Source: a virus. From it: 32,535 bases of DNA. Made by a program: the position numbers and the translations under genes. The stretch's first letter is position 1; each line of letters starts with the position of its first letter. The notes beneath the pieces are model-generated. The model searched no databases. It was not told the origin of the DNA and worked only from the letters and a program-made list of their open reading frames with translations. The stretch is from IMG/VR virus record IMGVR_UViG_3300032323_003300, positions 1 to 32,535 of that record. One strand, 5' to 3'. This document shows, in pieces, positions 7,259-15,253 of the stretch.

Positions 7259-8578
7259 ATGAATAAACCGTTATTTATAATTAGTTGCCCTATTGACACT
7301 TATAGTGGTTATGGAGCTCGTTCTCGTGATTTAGTTAAATCAATTATTGAATTAGATAAATACAACGTTAAAATTTTACCTCAACGATGGGGTGAAACAC
7401 CTTGGAATTTTATTAAAGATAATCCTGAATGGTTATTTTTAGAAAAACATATTTTAACAACTCCTCAATTACCTAAACAACCTGAAATTTGGGCTCAAGT
7501 AACTGTACCTAATGAATTCCAACCAATTGGAAAATATAACATTGGATTTACAGCCGGTATTGAAACAACAGTTGCTATTCCTGAGTGGATTGAAGGATGT
7601 AATAGAATGAATTTAGTTATTGTTTCTTCTAATCATGCTAAAGAAGTATTTAAAAATAGTGCTTTCCAAAAAGTAGATGAACAAACTAAACAAGTCGTAG
7701 ATGAAGTTAAATTAACAACACCTATGGAAGTTTTGTTTGAAGGAGCAGATCTAAACAAATACCTAGAAATTTCAGATAATGATCTTCCAGATAGTGATTT
7801 AGTATGTACTTTAGATGAAGTAGAAGAACAGTTTAATTACTTGTTTGTAGGTCACTGGATGCAAGGAGATCTTGGAGAAGATAGAAAAAATGTTAGTTTA
7901 TTAGTTAAAGCATTTTTAGAAGTATTTAAAAACCAAAAGAAAAAACCAGGACTAATATTAAAAACCTCAGGAGCTGGTTCATCATATTTGGATAGAGAAA
8001 CTATTCTTCATAGAATTAGACAAATTAAGGATACAGTAGAAGCTACTAGTTTACCTAACATTTATTTGTTGCACGGTGAATTTACTGATGAAGAAATGAA
8101 CCATTTATATAATCACCCTAAAGTAAAAGCAATGGTTAATTTAACTAAAGGTGAAGGTTTTGGTCGTCCATTACTTGAGTTTAGTTTAGTTAAAAAACCA
8201 ATTATTACTACAGGATGGTCAGGACATATGGACTTTTTAAACCCTGAGTTTATAGTTGCTTTAGGGGGTGAATTAAAAAATGTACATCCAAGTGCTGCTA
8301 ATCAATTCTTAATTCAAGATTCTCAATGGTTTTCTCCAGACCATGGTCAAATAGGAAATTCATTAAAAGACATGTTTGAAAACTATAAAAAATATACTGA
8401 CGGATCAAAACGTCAATCATATAGAAGTAAAACAATGTTTAGTTTTGATAAAATGAAAGAATTAATTGGCATTTACTTAGACCAATACATTCCAGAATTT
8501 CCAAAACAGGTAGAATTAAAATTACCTACTTTAAATAAAATTAGTCTTCCTAAAAAACCAATATTAACTAATGGATAA
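7259..8578 (+). CDS. GT-B glycosyltransferase, second copy
   Basis: A 439-residue protein starting PLFIISCPIDTYSGYGARSRD, a glycine-rich N-terminal loop like its upstream neighbour. The EX7E motif is Glu299-GFGRPLL-Glu307, followed by a KKPIITTGWSGHMDFL segment. It is probably a GT4-type retaining transferase and a distant relative of the 5809 gene. It lies one base after that gene and overlaps the next by 8 bases. Adjacent transferases suggest sequential addition of sugars; donor and acceptor unknown. Confidence 0.9.
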   Translation: MNKPLFIISCPIDTYSGYGARSRDLVKSIIELDKYNVKILPQRWGETPWNFIKDNPEWLFLEKHILTTPQLPKQPEIWAQVTVPNEFQPIGKYNIGFTAGIETTVAIPEWIEGCNRMNLVIVSSNHAKEVFKNSAFQKVDEQTKQVVDEVKLTTPMEVLFEGADLNKYLEISDNDLPDSDLVCTLDEVEEQFNYLFVGHWMQGDLGEDRKNVSLLVKAFLEVFKNQKKKPGLILKTSGAGSSYLDRETILHRIRQIKDTVEATSLPNIYLLHGEFTDEEMNHLYNHPKVKAMVNLTKGEGFGRPLLEFSLVKKPIITTGWSGHMDFLNPEFIVALGGELKNVHPSAANQFLIQDSQWFSPDHGQIGNSLKDMFENYKKYTDGSKRQSYRSKTMFSFDKMKELIGIYLDQYIPEFPKQVELKLPTLNKISLPKKPILTNG

Positions 8579-9062
8579 TTTAATTATATGTGATCGTTGC
8601 GGTTCAGATGCTTGTTACGTAGACGAGGTAAATCAAGATATTAAAACTCACTTCTGTTATGGATGTGGTTTTCAAACTAATACTTTAATGGTTGATGGTA
8701 GTGACTTCCTAAATGAACAAATGGAAGTCCTACCAGAACTATACAAAGATTTAATGGTTAAAGATGATAAAGGAAAAGTTTGGATGCCTTCAGCAACAAA
8801 TATTCCTCATCAAGGAATGATTTTTGCTAACGGTCCCTCAGCAGATGAATGGGGATGGAGCGCTGTTAAAGCTGTTCCCGTTAAAGAAAATGAAAAAGAA
8901 AAATACCCAATCCCAGGAAAAAAAGGACAATATTATGAATGGAGAATGGATATGAGTACAATAAAAAATTTCCCTGAACGTGCCTACATAGATGCTTTAA
9001 CGTATATTGGTGTTTTACCTGAAGACGAAGACGATGATCAGTTTAGCGATAACAGTTTGTAA
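8571..9062 (+). CDS. zinc-ribbon protein of unknown function, 163 aa
   Basis: The N-terminus holds a zinc ribbon: Cys7-x2-Cys10 and Cys29-x2-Cys32. The rest contains Trp/Pro-rich segments (HQGMIFANGPSADEWGWSAV) and an acidic end (PEDEDDDQFSD). I recognise the general look of a conserved phage protein but cannot assign a function. The gene overlaps both neighbours, the downstream one by 29 bases. Its place among glycosyltransferases does not show what it does. Confidence 0.85.
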   Translation: MDNLIICDRCGSDACYVDEVNQDIKTHFCYGCGFQTNTLMVDGSDFLNEQMEVLPELYKDLMVKDDKGKVWMPSATNIPHQGMIFANGPSADEWGWSAVKAVPVKENEKEKYPIPGKKGQYYEWRMDMSTIKNFPERAYIDALTYIGVLPEDEDDDQFSDNSL

Positions 9063-9642
9063 TGAGCATAAGGAGTTAGAGACTCTTCTTGATTATCTTC
9101 AAGAAAGAGCCTTATCCCCTGAATATGAAGTTACAATTCAGATTGATCAAGATAATCATACTGAAAAAGTATTAAGTGTAGTTCTTGATAGAGGTATTAA
9201 ACACTGGTTTTTTCCTCTTAATAAAGACTTTGCTAGCTATAAAAATGAATTATCAAAACATTGTTCAGGAGAATATATCTTCCAAATCGATGCTGATGAA
9301 TTACCATCAATAGAATTACTTAGTATGCTTCCAAGCATATTAGAAAGTAATCCTGAAGTGGATGTGTACTTAGTTCCTCGGATTAATACCGTAAGTGGTA
9401 TCACCGAGGAACATATCCTGAGATGGAATTGGAGGTATGAAAATGAGAGAGTAAATTTCCCTGATTACCAATGGAGAATTTATCGTAATGATAAATCAAT
9501 TAGATGGAAAAATAAAGTTCATGAAGTATTAGATGGTTATAAGCAATTCGCTCCACTTCCAGCTCAAGATGAATTTTGTTTATTACATCCAAAAACAATA
9601 GAAAAACAAGAAAAACAAAATAATTTTTATAATACAATATGA
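9034..9642 (+). CDS. GT-A glycosyltransferase, family 2-like
   Basis: A 202-residue protein starting MISLAITVCNEHKELETLLD, the classic GT2 first strand. The metal-binding DXD motif is Asp86-Ala-Asp88 in YIFQIDADELPS. A following RWRYE/YQWRIYRN region and KVHEVLDGY match GT2 enzymes related to the SunS/WaaE group. The family transfers a sugar with inversion. I chose ATG 9034 because it begins the first GT2 strand exactly; an in-frame start at 9007 would add nine residues with no counterpart. The coding sequence contains a strong hairpin at 9373-9412. Confidence 0.88.
   Translation: MISLAITVCNEHKELETLLDYLQERALSPEYEVTIQIDQDNHTEKVLSVVLDRGIKHWFFPLNKDFASYKNELSKHCSGEYIFQIDADELPSIELLSMLPSILESNPEVDVYLVPRINTVSGITEEHILRWNWRYENERVNFPDYQWRIYRNDKSIRWKNKVHEVLDGYKQFAPLPAQDEFCLLHPKTIEKQEKQNNFYNTI
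9373..9412 (+). repeat. intragenic inverted repeat, 9 bp plus 5 bp stem
   Basis: GTTCCTCGG (9373-9381) pairs with CCGAGGAAC (9404-9412). Inside, ATACC (9386-9390) pairs with GGTAT (9397-9401) across a GTAAGT loop. The two helices are separated by a 4/2 internal loop. The structure lies wholly inside the GT2 coding sequence, is GC-rich relative to its surroundings, and has no T tract after it. Confidence 0.6.
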
Positions 9643-10574
9643 AAAAGGTTTTAATTATAGGGGGCAACGGTTACGTTGGAAGTCGTTTAATAAACGATTA
9701 TAAAGGGCTATATGAAATGGCAGCTCTTGATAACACTCCATTAGATAAAGACATTTCATCTACATACACTTACATTTGTGATTTTAATGAGTTAGATGAG
9801 GATTTTTATTCTAATTATGATGTTATAATTTTGTTAGCAGGACACTCAAGTGTTAAAATGTGTGAGGGAAATGTTGAGCCTGCTTTTAATAATAATGTTA
9901 GAAACTTTGTTAATTTGATTAATAAGTTACAACCTCACCATAAATTTATTTATGCTAGTTCTTCTAGTGTTTATGGAAATGTTGGTAAGAAAATTGTAAC
10001 TGAAAAATACCATAATTTTGTTCCTCATAATCACTATGACGTTACTAAACATATGATTGATTTATATGCTGATAAAATTCCTTGTGAATATTATGGTTTG
10101 CGTTTTGGAACAGTAAATGGATCATCACCTGTTGTTAGAAAAGATGTTATGATTAACTCAATGACTTATAATGCTTTAAATGATGGTGAAGTAAAACTTT
10201 TTATTAAAGATATTATTCGTCCTATTTTAGGTATTAAAGACTTATCAAGAGCAATCAAAACAATTATTGATTCAGATAAAGATAATAGAGGCATATACAA
10301 TTTAGCTTCATTTAATGAAACTGCTGAAAATATAGCTTATGGTGTTAGTAAAATAACAGGCATACCAGTTAAAGAATATGAGACTGATCCTACAAATATT
10401 ACTAATGCTAAGTTACAAACAAAAAGTTATAATTTTTCTATAGATAGTTCTAAATTTATGAAAACATTTAATTTTGAGTTTGAAGAAACTATAGAAAGTA
10501 TTACAAAAAGCTTGGTAGACGACTTTAAAAATATTATATTCACAGATCGTAACCAACCAAAAGAATATGAATAA
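9639..10574 (+). CDS. NAD-dependent sugar epimerase/dehydratase (extended SDR)
   Basis: A 311-residue extended short-chain dehydrogenase. The nucleotide-binding loop is Gly8-GN-Gly11-YV-Gly14, the Ser cluster is at 107-110 (ASSSSVYG), and the catalytic pair is Tyr133-xxx-Lys137 (YDVTK). A later YGLRFGTVNG segment is typical of NDP-sugar epimerases. It would use NAD(P) to oxidise and epimerise, dehydrate or reduce a nucleotide sugar; the exact reaction is not readable. ATGA overlap with the GT2 gene upstream and an 8-base overlap with the methyltransferase downstream place it in one operon. Confidence 0.9.
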   Translation: MKKVLIIGGNGYVGSRLINDYKGLYEMAALDNTPLDKDISSTYTYICDFNELDEDFYSNYDVIILLAGHSSVKMCEGNVEPAFNNNVRNFVNLINKLQPHHKFIYASSSSVYGNVGKKIVTEKYHNFVPHNHYDVTKHMIDLYADKIPCEYYGLRFGTVNGSSPVVRKDVMINSMTYNALNDGEVKLFIKDIIRPILGIKDLSRAIKTIIDSDKDNRGIYNLASFNETAENIAYGVSKITGIPVKEYETDPTNITNAKLQTKSYNFSIDSSKFMKTFNFEFEETIESITKSLVDDFKNIIFTDRNQPKEYE

Positions 10575-11793
10575 TGAATTCCAAATAACCCACATTGCTA
10601 ATACAGAATGTTTAGCTTGTGGTAATGATGATCTGAGAACTATTTTGGATTTAAGTGATCAACCTTTAGCAAATAACTATCATAGTGGCCAAAAACAAGA
10701 AACATATCCATTAAAATTAAACTTATGTTCCCATTGTCAGCATTTACAGTTAAGTCATACTGTTAATCCTGATATTATGTTTAAGAATTATCTTTATGTT
10801 AGTGGTACTTCTCAAACATTAAAAGATTATTTTGATGAATTTGCTGCTAAAACTTTAGAATATATTTCTAATGCAGAAACTATTTTGGATATTGCTTGTA
10901 ATGATGCTACTCAGTTAGACTCATATAAAAAATTAGGCATCCAAACATTTGGAATAGATCCAGCAGAAAACTTATATAAAGACTCTGTAACCAAAGGACA
11001 TAATATTGTTTGTGATTATTTTAATACTGAAACAATAAGTGCTTTTGGTGGTAAATCATTTGATATTATTACTGCTCAAAACGTATTTGCTCATAATCGT
11101 TATACTGTAGATTTTTTACATGCTTGTAAAGAAATAATGCACGATAAATCCATTTTGTTTATTCAAACATCACAAGCAAATATGGTAATTAATAATGAAT
11201 TTGATACTATTTACCATGAACATTTATCTTTCTTTAATACTAAATCAATGAAAACTTTAGTTGAAAGATGTGGATTGGTATTAGGTGATGTATTTAAAAC
11301 GGATATACATGGTACTAGTTATGTTTTTGTTATTACTAAAACTGATTTTTTAGATAGAACTGGTACTCAAGAAATGTTAGAATTTGAAGACGAAAAAGGA
11401 TTATATAATATTTTAACTTATCCTGATTATGCTTCAAATTGTTATAAAACAACTTTTGAATTAAAGGATCTTCTTGAAAATTATAAACAAAAAGGATATA
11501 AATTGATAGGTTATGGTGCTGCTGCTAAAGGTAATACTTTATTAAATTTTGGTAAAATTAATTTAGATTACATTATTGATGACAATCCATTAAAACAAAA
11601 CCTATTAACACCAGGTATGGATATTCCCATCTATAGTTCAGAAGAATTATTAAAATTATCTAATAGTGATAAAGTTATTTTCATTCCTTTAGCTTGGAAC
11701 TTTTTTAAGGAAATTAAAACAAGAATTGAAGCTAAAAGAAAGAATGAAAACGACTTGTTTGTTAAATATTTTCCAACATTACAAGTTATATGA
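10567..11793 (+). CDS. SAM-dependent NDP-sugar C-methyltransferase-like protein
   Basis: A 408-residue protein with the three-part layout of sugar C-methyltransferases such as TylC3 and NovU: an N-terminal zinc site (Cys15, Cys18, Cys54, Cys57), a central SAM-binding domain (TILDIACNDATQL replaces the usual LDIGCGxG), and a C-terminal domain with GYGAAAKGNTLLNFG near residues 315-330 and IIDDNPLKQ after it. Family members methylate a carbon, often C3, of a 4-keto deoxysugar nucleotide. The presence of 4-keto-sugar-forming enzymes downstream fits. Substrate and methylation position are inferred. Confidence 0.9.
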   Translation: MNNEFQITHIANTECLACGNDDLRTILDLSDQPLANNYHSGQKQETYPLKLNLCSHCQHLQLSHTVNPDIMFKNYLYVSGTSQTLKDYFDEFAAKTLEYISNAETILDIACNDATQLDSYKKLGIQTFGIDPAENLYKDSVTKGHNIVCDYFNTETISAFGGKSFDIITAQNVFAHNRYTVDFLHACKEIMHDKSILFIQTSQANMVINNEFDTIYHEHLSFFNTKSMKTLVERCGLVLGDVFKTDIHGTSYVFVITKTDFLDRTGTQEMLEFEDEKGLYNILTYPDYASNCYKTTFELKDLLENYKQKGYKLIGYGAAAKGNTLLNFGKINLDYIIDDNPLKQNLLTPGMDIPIYSSEELLKLSNSDKVIFIPLAWNFFKEIKTRIEAKRKNENDLFVKYFPTLQVI

Positions 11794-12707
11794 AAGTAAA
11801 AATTTCTTATCACATTATGCCTTATGAAATAGACTACGCTCTATTATCATATATCCAACTTAAAAAATCCCAATATTATCTACCAGATGATGTTGAAATA
11901 GAAATAGACACTGTAATGAACATGTCTGACTATTTAATTGATTGGGATAAAACTATATTGCCTAAAGAATTTTTTAAAACAAAATTCAATGATTTAAATG
12001 TTTTATTGAAAGATTATAAAGTTAACCCTAAAATATATGAAGGTAATGAATGTTATGGTCTTTTAGATATGCAACGAGATTCATATTGTGGAGCTGATTA
12101 TTATATCAACATTACTCCAGATATGTACTTTAGTGAACATTTATTAGCTCTAATGTTAGAATCAGCTAAATTAGTTAAAAACAAATACTTTGTAATTACC
12201 CCTGAAATTCATAAAATGTGGGATTGGTCTTGGGATGAAATTACAAATGAAAGGTATATGTCTGTTCCTTATGCTGATTGGAATGCTACAGATGTATTTG
12301 ACATTAGACATAATATGAAAATGGATAATGTTGATCCTTATTTAGAACCTACACAACGTAGTAAATGGGCTTGGTGGTTAGATTTATACAATAGAGAATT
12401 TTATGAAGATTTTGCCCCTGTTCAAGATGATTGGTATGGTTATGGACCTTGGGATTGGTGGTCATTAATGTTAACTGAATACGCTAAATCTAAAGGAGCC
12501 GATTTTCAGGAATACGTTTTAAGAGGTCAAACAATTTTTGAATATCCTATAGGTTCATTAAAAGGTAAAGGATTTGTTTCATACTATAAAGATTTTATGC
12601 ATATGAAAGGAAATGCTCCTCAACAAAGACAACGATTTGAGGCAAATATGAACTTATATTTGGAAAGAGGTATTCAACATTTACAAAATAAAGGAATTAT
12701 TAAATGA
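11790..12707 (+). CDS. unknown protein, possibly a GT-A-like glycosyltransferase
   Basis: A 305-residue protein with no certain family. ADYYINITPDMYFSEHLLAL is followed by NKYFVITPEI, resembling the centre of GT-A transferases, where a strand ends at a short acidic motif; but no clean DXD is visible. The C-terminal half is rich in Trp and Tyr (WSWDEI, DDWYGYGPWDWW), as in carbohydrate-binding surfaces. ATGA overlaps tie it to the methyltransferase and to the fucosyltransferase-like gene. A sugar-related role is inferred from position. Confidence 0.8.
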   Translation: MKVKISYHIMPYEIDYALLSYIQLKKSQYYLPDDVEIEIDTVMNMSDYLIDWDKTILPKEFFKTKFNDLNVLLKDYKVNPKIYEGNECYGLLDMQRDSYCGADYYINITPDMYFSEHLLALMLESAKLVKNKYFVITPEIHKMWDWSWDEITNERYMSVPYADWNATDVFDIRHNMKMDNVDPYLEPTQRSKWAWWLDLYNREFYEDFAPVQDDWYGYGPWDWWSLMLTEYAKSKGADFQEYVLRGQTIFEYPIGSLKGKGFVSYYKDFMHMKGNAPQQRQRFEANMNLYLERGIQHLQNKGIIK

Positions 12708-13561
12708 AAATATTATCCAACTTTAGAAGTTTAGATGATCCTTTATTAAGTATTTTAAATACAAAATTTGGAGACAAACCATTTACTTTTTTTAATGATT
12801 ATATTCCTAAATCTATAGAAGAATTACAATATAATCCTTATAACTTTCTTTTATTACATGAACCAGATGAATTCTTTGGAATGCATACTTGGGTAAAAAA
12901 TAATCATAATTATTTTACTGCTATTTTAACATGGAATGAAGAATTATTAAATACTATTCCTAATGCTGTATTATTTACTCATAATTCTAGATCTACTAGT
13001 GATGAATATGTTAATTCATTTCGTGATGTAATTAATAAAACATTTGAAGTTAGTTTTTTAGCAGGTGCTAAAACATTAGTTGAAGGTCATAGATTTAGAC
13101 AAGAAATTTACAAAATAGGAGATCAAATTACTATTCCTAAAAAATGGTTTCATACCTTATCTGATTTTGATGCTGATGATTTTGCTAAAGGAGGAATAGG
13201 AAGACCAGGAGAATCTTGGGAAAGTAAAAAGATATGCTTTAATGAACCTATGTTTCATGTAGCAGTAGAAAATGTAAAACATAATAATTGGTATACTGAA
13301 AAAATAGGTGAAGCATTATGTACTAAAACAGTACCAATATATTGGGGAGCTCCTAATATCGGAGAATTTTATGATGAAAGAGGTATTATAACTTTTAATA
13401 CCAAAGAAGAGTTAATTGATATTGTAAATAATTTAACTCCCGAATTATATTATGAAATGAAACCTTACATAGATTATAATTATGAATTAGCTATTGTAGG
13501 ACATTTACCTTGTAAATTAGATGAATTTTTCACTCAGTTTTGTATATTAAATAGTTTATGA
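12704..13561 (+). CDS. GT10 (alpha-1,3-fucosyltransferase)-like glycosyltransferase
   Basis: A 285-residue protein whose second half matches the GT10 signature: FHVAVENVKHNNWYTEK at about 184-200, then TVPIYWGAPNIGEFYDERGI. In the family the Glu of the VEN motif and the TEK lysine bind the GDP moiety of GDP-fucose. Enzymes of this kind can also use GDP-colitose. The donor type agrees with the GDP-mannose 4,6-dehydratase gene in this island. The first half, where the acceptor would bind, is not recognisable. No transmembrane anchor is seen. Which sugar is transferred, and to what, is inferred only in part. Confidence 0.85.
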   Translation: MKILSNFRSLDDPLLSILNTKFGDKPFTFFNDYIPKSIEELQYNPYNFLLLHEPDEFFGMHTWVKNNHNYFTAILTWNEELLNTIPNAVLFTHNSRSTSDEYVNSFRDVINKTFEVSFLAGAKTLVEGHRFRQEIYKIGDQITIPKKWFHTLSDFDADDFAKGGIGRPGESWESKKICFNEPMFHVAVENVKHNNWYTEKIGEALCTKTVPIYWGAPNIGEFYDERGIITFNTKEELIDIVNNLTPELYYEMKPYIDYNYELAIVGHLPCKLDEFFTQFCILNSL

Positions 13562-14055
13562 ACAATAGAATACAAGTACACCCCGATGTAAGAATCCATA
13601 AACACAATGTTCACTATGATTTTAGAGGTGAATTGTGGACATTATGGAAAAAAGATGAATTTTATCCTCAATTAGACTTTGTTCACGACAAAGTATCAAC
13701 ATCTCGAAAACACGTTTTAAGAGGTATTCATGGAGATTTTAAATCATGGAAACTGATAGAGTGTTTATATGGTGAATTATATTTTGTAGTAGTTGATAAC
13801 AGACCAGATTCAAAGAATTGCCTAAAATGGACAAGTATGATGTTATCAGACAAAACTAGACAATCTGTTTTATTGCCTCCTGGATTTGGGAATGGATTTT
13901 GTGTAATGAGTGACTATTCTATTTTTCATTACAAATGGGCATACCCTGGAGATTATCCAGATGTTGAAGATCAATTTACCTTAAAATGGAACGATCCTAA
14001 TTTAGGAATTGAATGGCCTATTGATAATCCTATTTTACAAGGACGTGATAGATAA
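13558..14055 (+). CDS. RmlC-like NDP-sugar 3,5-epimerase (cupin)
   Basis: A 165-residue cupin near the usual RmlC length. VLRGIHGD with His58 corresponds to the catalytic RGLHYQ region, followed by KLIECLYGELYFVVVDNR and LLPPGFGNGFCVMSD, where the family's AHGF His is replaced by Asn112. RmlC enzymes epimerise C3 and/or C5 of 4-keto-6-deoxy nucleotide sugars. The final strand region (WAYPGDYPDVEDQF) is also family-like. ATGA overlap with the GT10-like gene upstream; it ends the first half of the sugar island before the promoter at 14056. Exact regiochemistry is unknown. Confidence 0.87.
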   Translation: MNNRIQVHPDVRIHKHNVHYDFRGELWTLWKKDEFYPQLDFVHDKVSTSRKHVLRGIHGDFKSWKLIECLYGELYFVVVDNRPDSKNCLKWTSMMLSDKTRQSVLLPPGFGNGFCVMSDYSIFHYKWAYPGDYPDVEDQFTLKWNDPNLGIEWPIDNPILQGRDR

Positions 14056-14087
14056 CTTGGAAATACAAATTACTTTTATTACATTTA
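14056..14087 (+). promoter_or_regulatory. Bacteroidota-type promoter dividing the sugar island
   Basis: CTTG (14056-14059), a 20 bp spacer and TACATTTA (14080-14087) fill the 38-base gap between the RmlC-like gene and the E1 alpha-like gene. The spacing is the same as at the other promoters here. The ATG at 14094 begins only six bases after the -7 box, so the transcript would be almost leaderless. Confidence 0.6.
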
Positions 14088-14093
14088 CTTAAT

Positions 14094-14720
14094 ATGAATA
14101 TTCCTCAACATTATCAAAAAGTAAGAGATGTTAAGATTACTCCTGAGGAACTTATAGCTTTTGAAGACAGAGTAAAAAATGCTTATGAATCAGCTCAAGT
14201 TAAAGGACCAGTACATCTCTCTAAAAACAACGAACAACAATTAATAGAATTATTCCAATACATCCATCCAGGTGATTGGGTATTTTCAGCTTGGAGAAAC
14301 CACTATCATGCTTTATTGCATGGAGTTGATTCAGAAAAGTTATTTGAATGGATTTGTGAAGGTAGAAGTATGGGAACAAATAATGTTGGTCCTAATTTTT
14401 ATGCTTCATCTATCGTAGGAGGTATTATACCAATTGCTTTAGGAGCTGCTATGGGTCTTAAACGTAAAAATTCACCAAGACGTGTTTGGTGTTTTATTGG
14501 AGATATGACTATGGAAACCGGTTTATTTTGGGAAGCATATAAGTTTTCACAAAATTTTAATATTCCTCTTCAGTTTGTAGTTGAAGATAATAACTTAAGT
14601 GTTCATACTCCTACAGATATTGCTTGGGGTAAGCGAATGGAAGCTCCAGAAAATGTAATTTATTATTCTTACAAAATGGAATATCCACATCATGGTACAG
14701 GTAAATGGGTTAATTTTTAA
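14094..14720 (+). CDS. thiamine-diphosphate enzyme, E1 alpha-like subunit
   Basis: A 208-residue protein corresponding to the thiamine-diphosphate-binding half of 2-oxoacid dehydrogenase E1 alpha or transketolase. It has SAWRNHYHALLHG (65-77) and the cofactor motif Gly136-Asp137 to Asn166-Asn167 (GDM-x27-NN), with a Met in place of the third Gly. It is much shorter than normal E1 alpha (about 330 or more). The E1 beta-like partner starts two bases after its stop. In this setting the pair may transfer a two-carbon unit to a sugar rather than oxidise a 2-oxoacid, since no E2 or E3 gene is present. This is inference. Confidence 0.85.
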   Translation: MNIPQHYQKVRDVKITPEELIAFEDRVKNAYESAQVKGPVHLSKNNEQQLIELFQYIHPGDWVFSAWRNHYHALLHGVDSEKLFEWICEGRSMGTNNVGPNFYASSIVGGIIPIALGAAMGLKRKNSPRRVWCFIGDMTMETGLFWEAYKFSQNFNIPLQFVVEDNNLSVHTPTDIAWGKRMEAPENVIYYSYKMEYPHHGTGKWVNF

Positions 14721-14722
14721 TT

Positions 14723-15253
14723 ATGAGATACAAAGACGAATTAGACGCAGCAATGGAATGGTTAGGTACCAAACCAAATACAGTTTTTATGGGCCAAGCA
14801 ATTGGTTTTAGTGGTCATGCTATTTCAAATACAATGGCTAAGGTTCCTCAAGACAAACGAGTTGAATTACCTGTATTTGAAGAATTGCAAATGGGAATAG
14901 CTACAGGTATGGCTTTAGAAGGATGGGTACCTGTTACTTGTTATCCTAGATTTGATTTTTTTATTTTAGGTTTAAATCAATTAGTAAATCACTTAGATAA
15001 AATGCAAGACATGTCTAAGGGAGATATGAAACCTAAGGTTATTATCAGAGTAGCAGTTGGTTCTAAAGTACCTTTTAGTGCTGGGCCTCAACATACCCAA
15101 AACCATACAGAAGCAATGAGACAAATGTTAACTGAGGTTAATGTTGTTGAATTAACAGAACCAGAACAAATTTTTGATGCATTTTGTGATGCTTACAACA
15201 GTGATAAATCAACTTTAATTATTGAACATAGCGAATATTATGGAAGCAAATAG
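14723..15253 (+). CDS. thiamine-diphosphate enzyme, E1 beta-like subunit without C-terminal domain
   Basis: A 176-residue protein equal to the pyrimidine-binding domain of E1 beta/transketolase. ELPVFEELQMGIATGMALEG (48-67) carries the Glu (53 or 54) that activates thiamine, followed by the PVTCYPRFDFFILGLNQLVN segment. The usual transketolase C-terminal domain is absent, so alpha and beta together amount to a bare catalytic core. It overlaps the next gene by 14 bases. Adjacency to a sugar 3-dehydratase suggests a branched-sugar reaction, as in yersiniose synthesis, where a thiamine enzyme adds two carbons to C4; the homology there is only functional. Confidence 0.85.
   Translation: MRYKDELDAAMEWLGTKPNTVFMGQAIGFSGHAISNTMAKVPQDKRVELPVFEELQMGIATGMALEGWVPVTCYPRFDFFILGLNQLVNHLDKMQDMSKGDMKPKVIIRVAVGSKVPFSAGPQHTQNHTEAMRQMLTEVNVVELTEPEQIFDAFCDAYNSDKSTLIIEHSEYYGSK

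Noticed and set aside
8979-9010. CGTG, 20 bp, TATATTGG before the GT2 gene, as a promoter
   Set aside because: It lies wholly inside the zinc-ribbon coding sequence, and only the TG of the -33 box and the first six bases of the -7 box fit.
15222-15239. TTG at 15222 as the start of the PLP dehydratase gene
   Set aside because: The ATG at 15240 is a better codon and begins the protein at the usual family position.
14094-15253. Pyruvate or branched-chain 2-oxoacid dehydrogenase
   Set aside because: No E2 or E3 genes are present, the subunits are too short and the neighbours are sugar enzymes.
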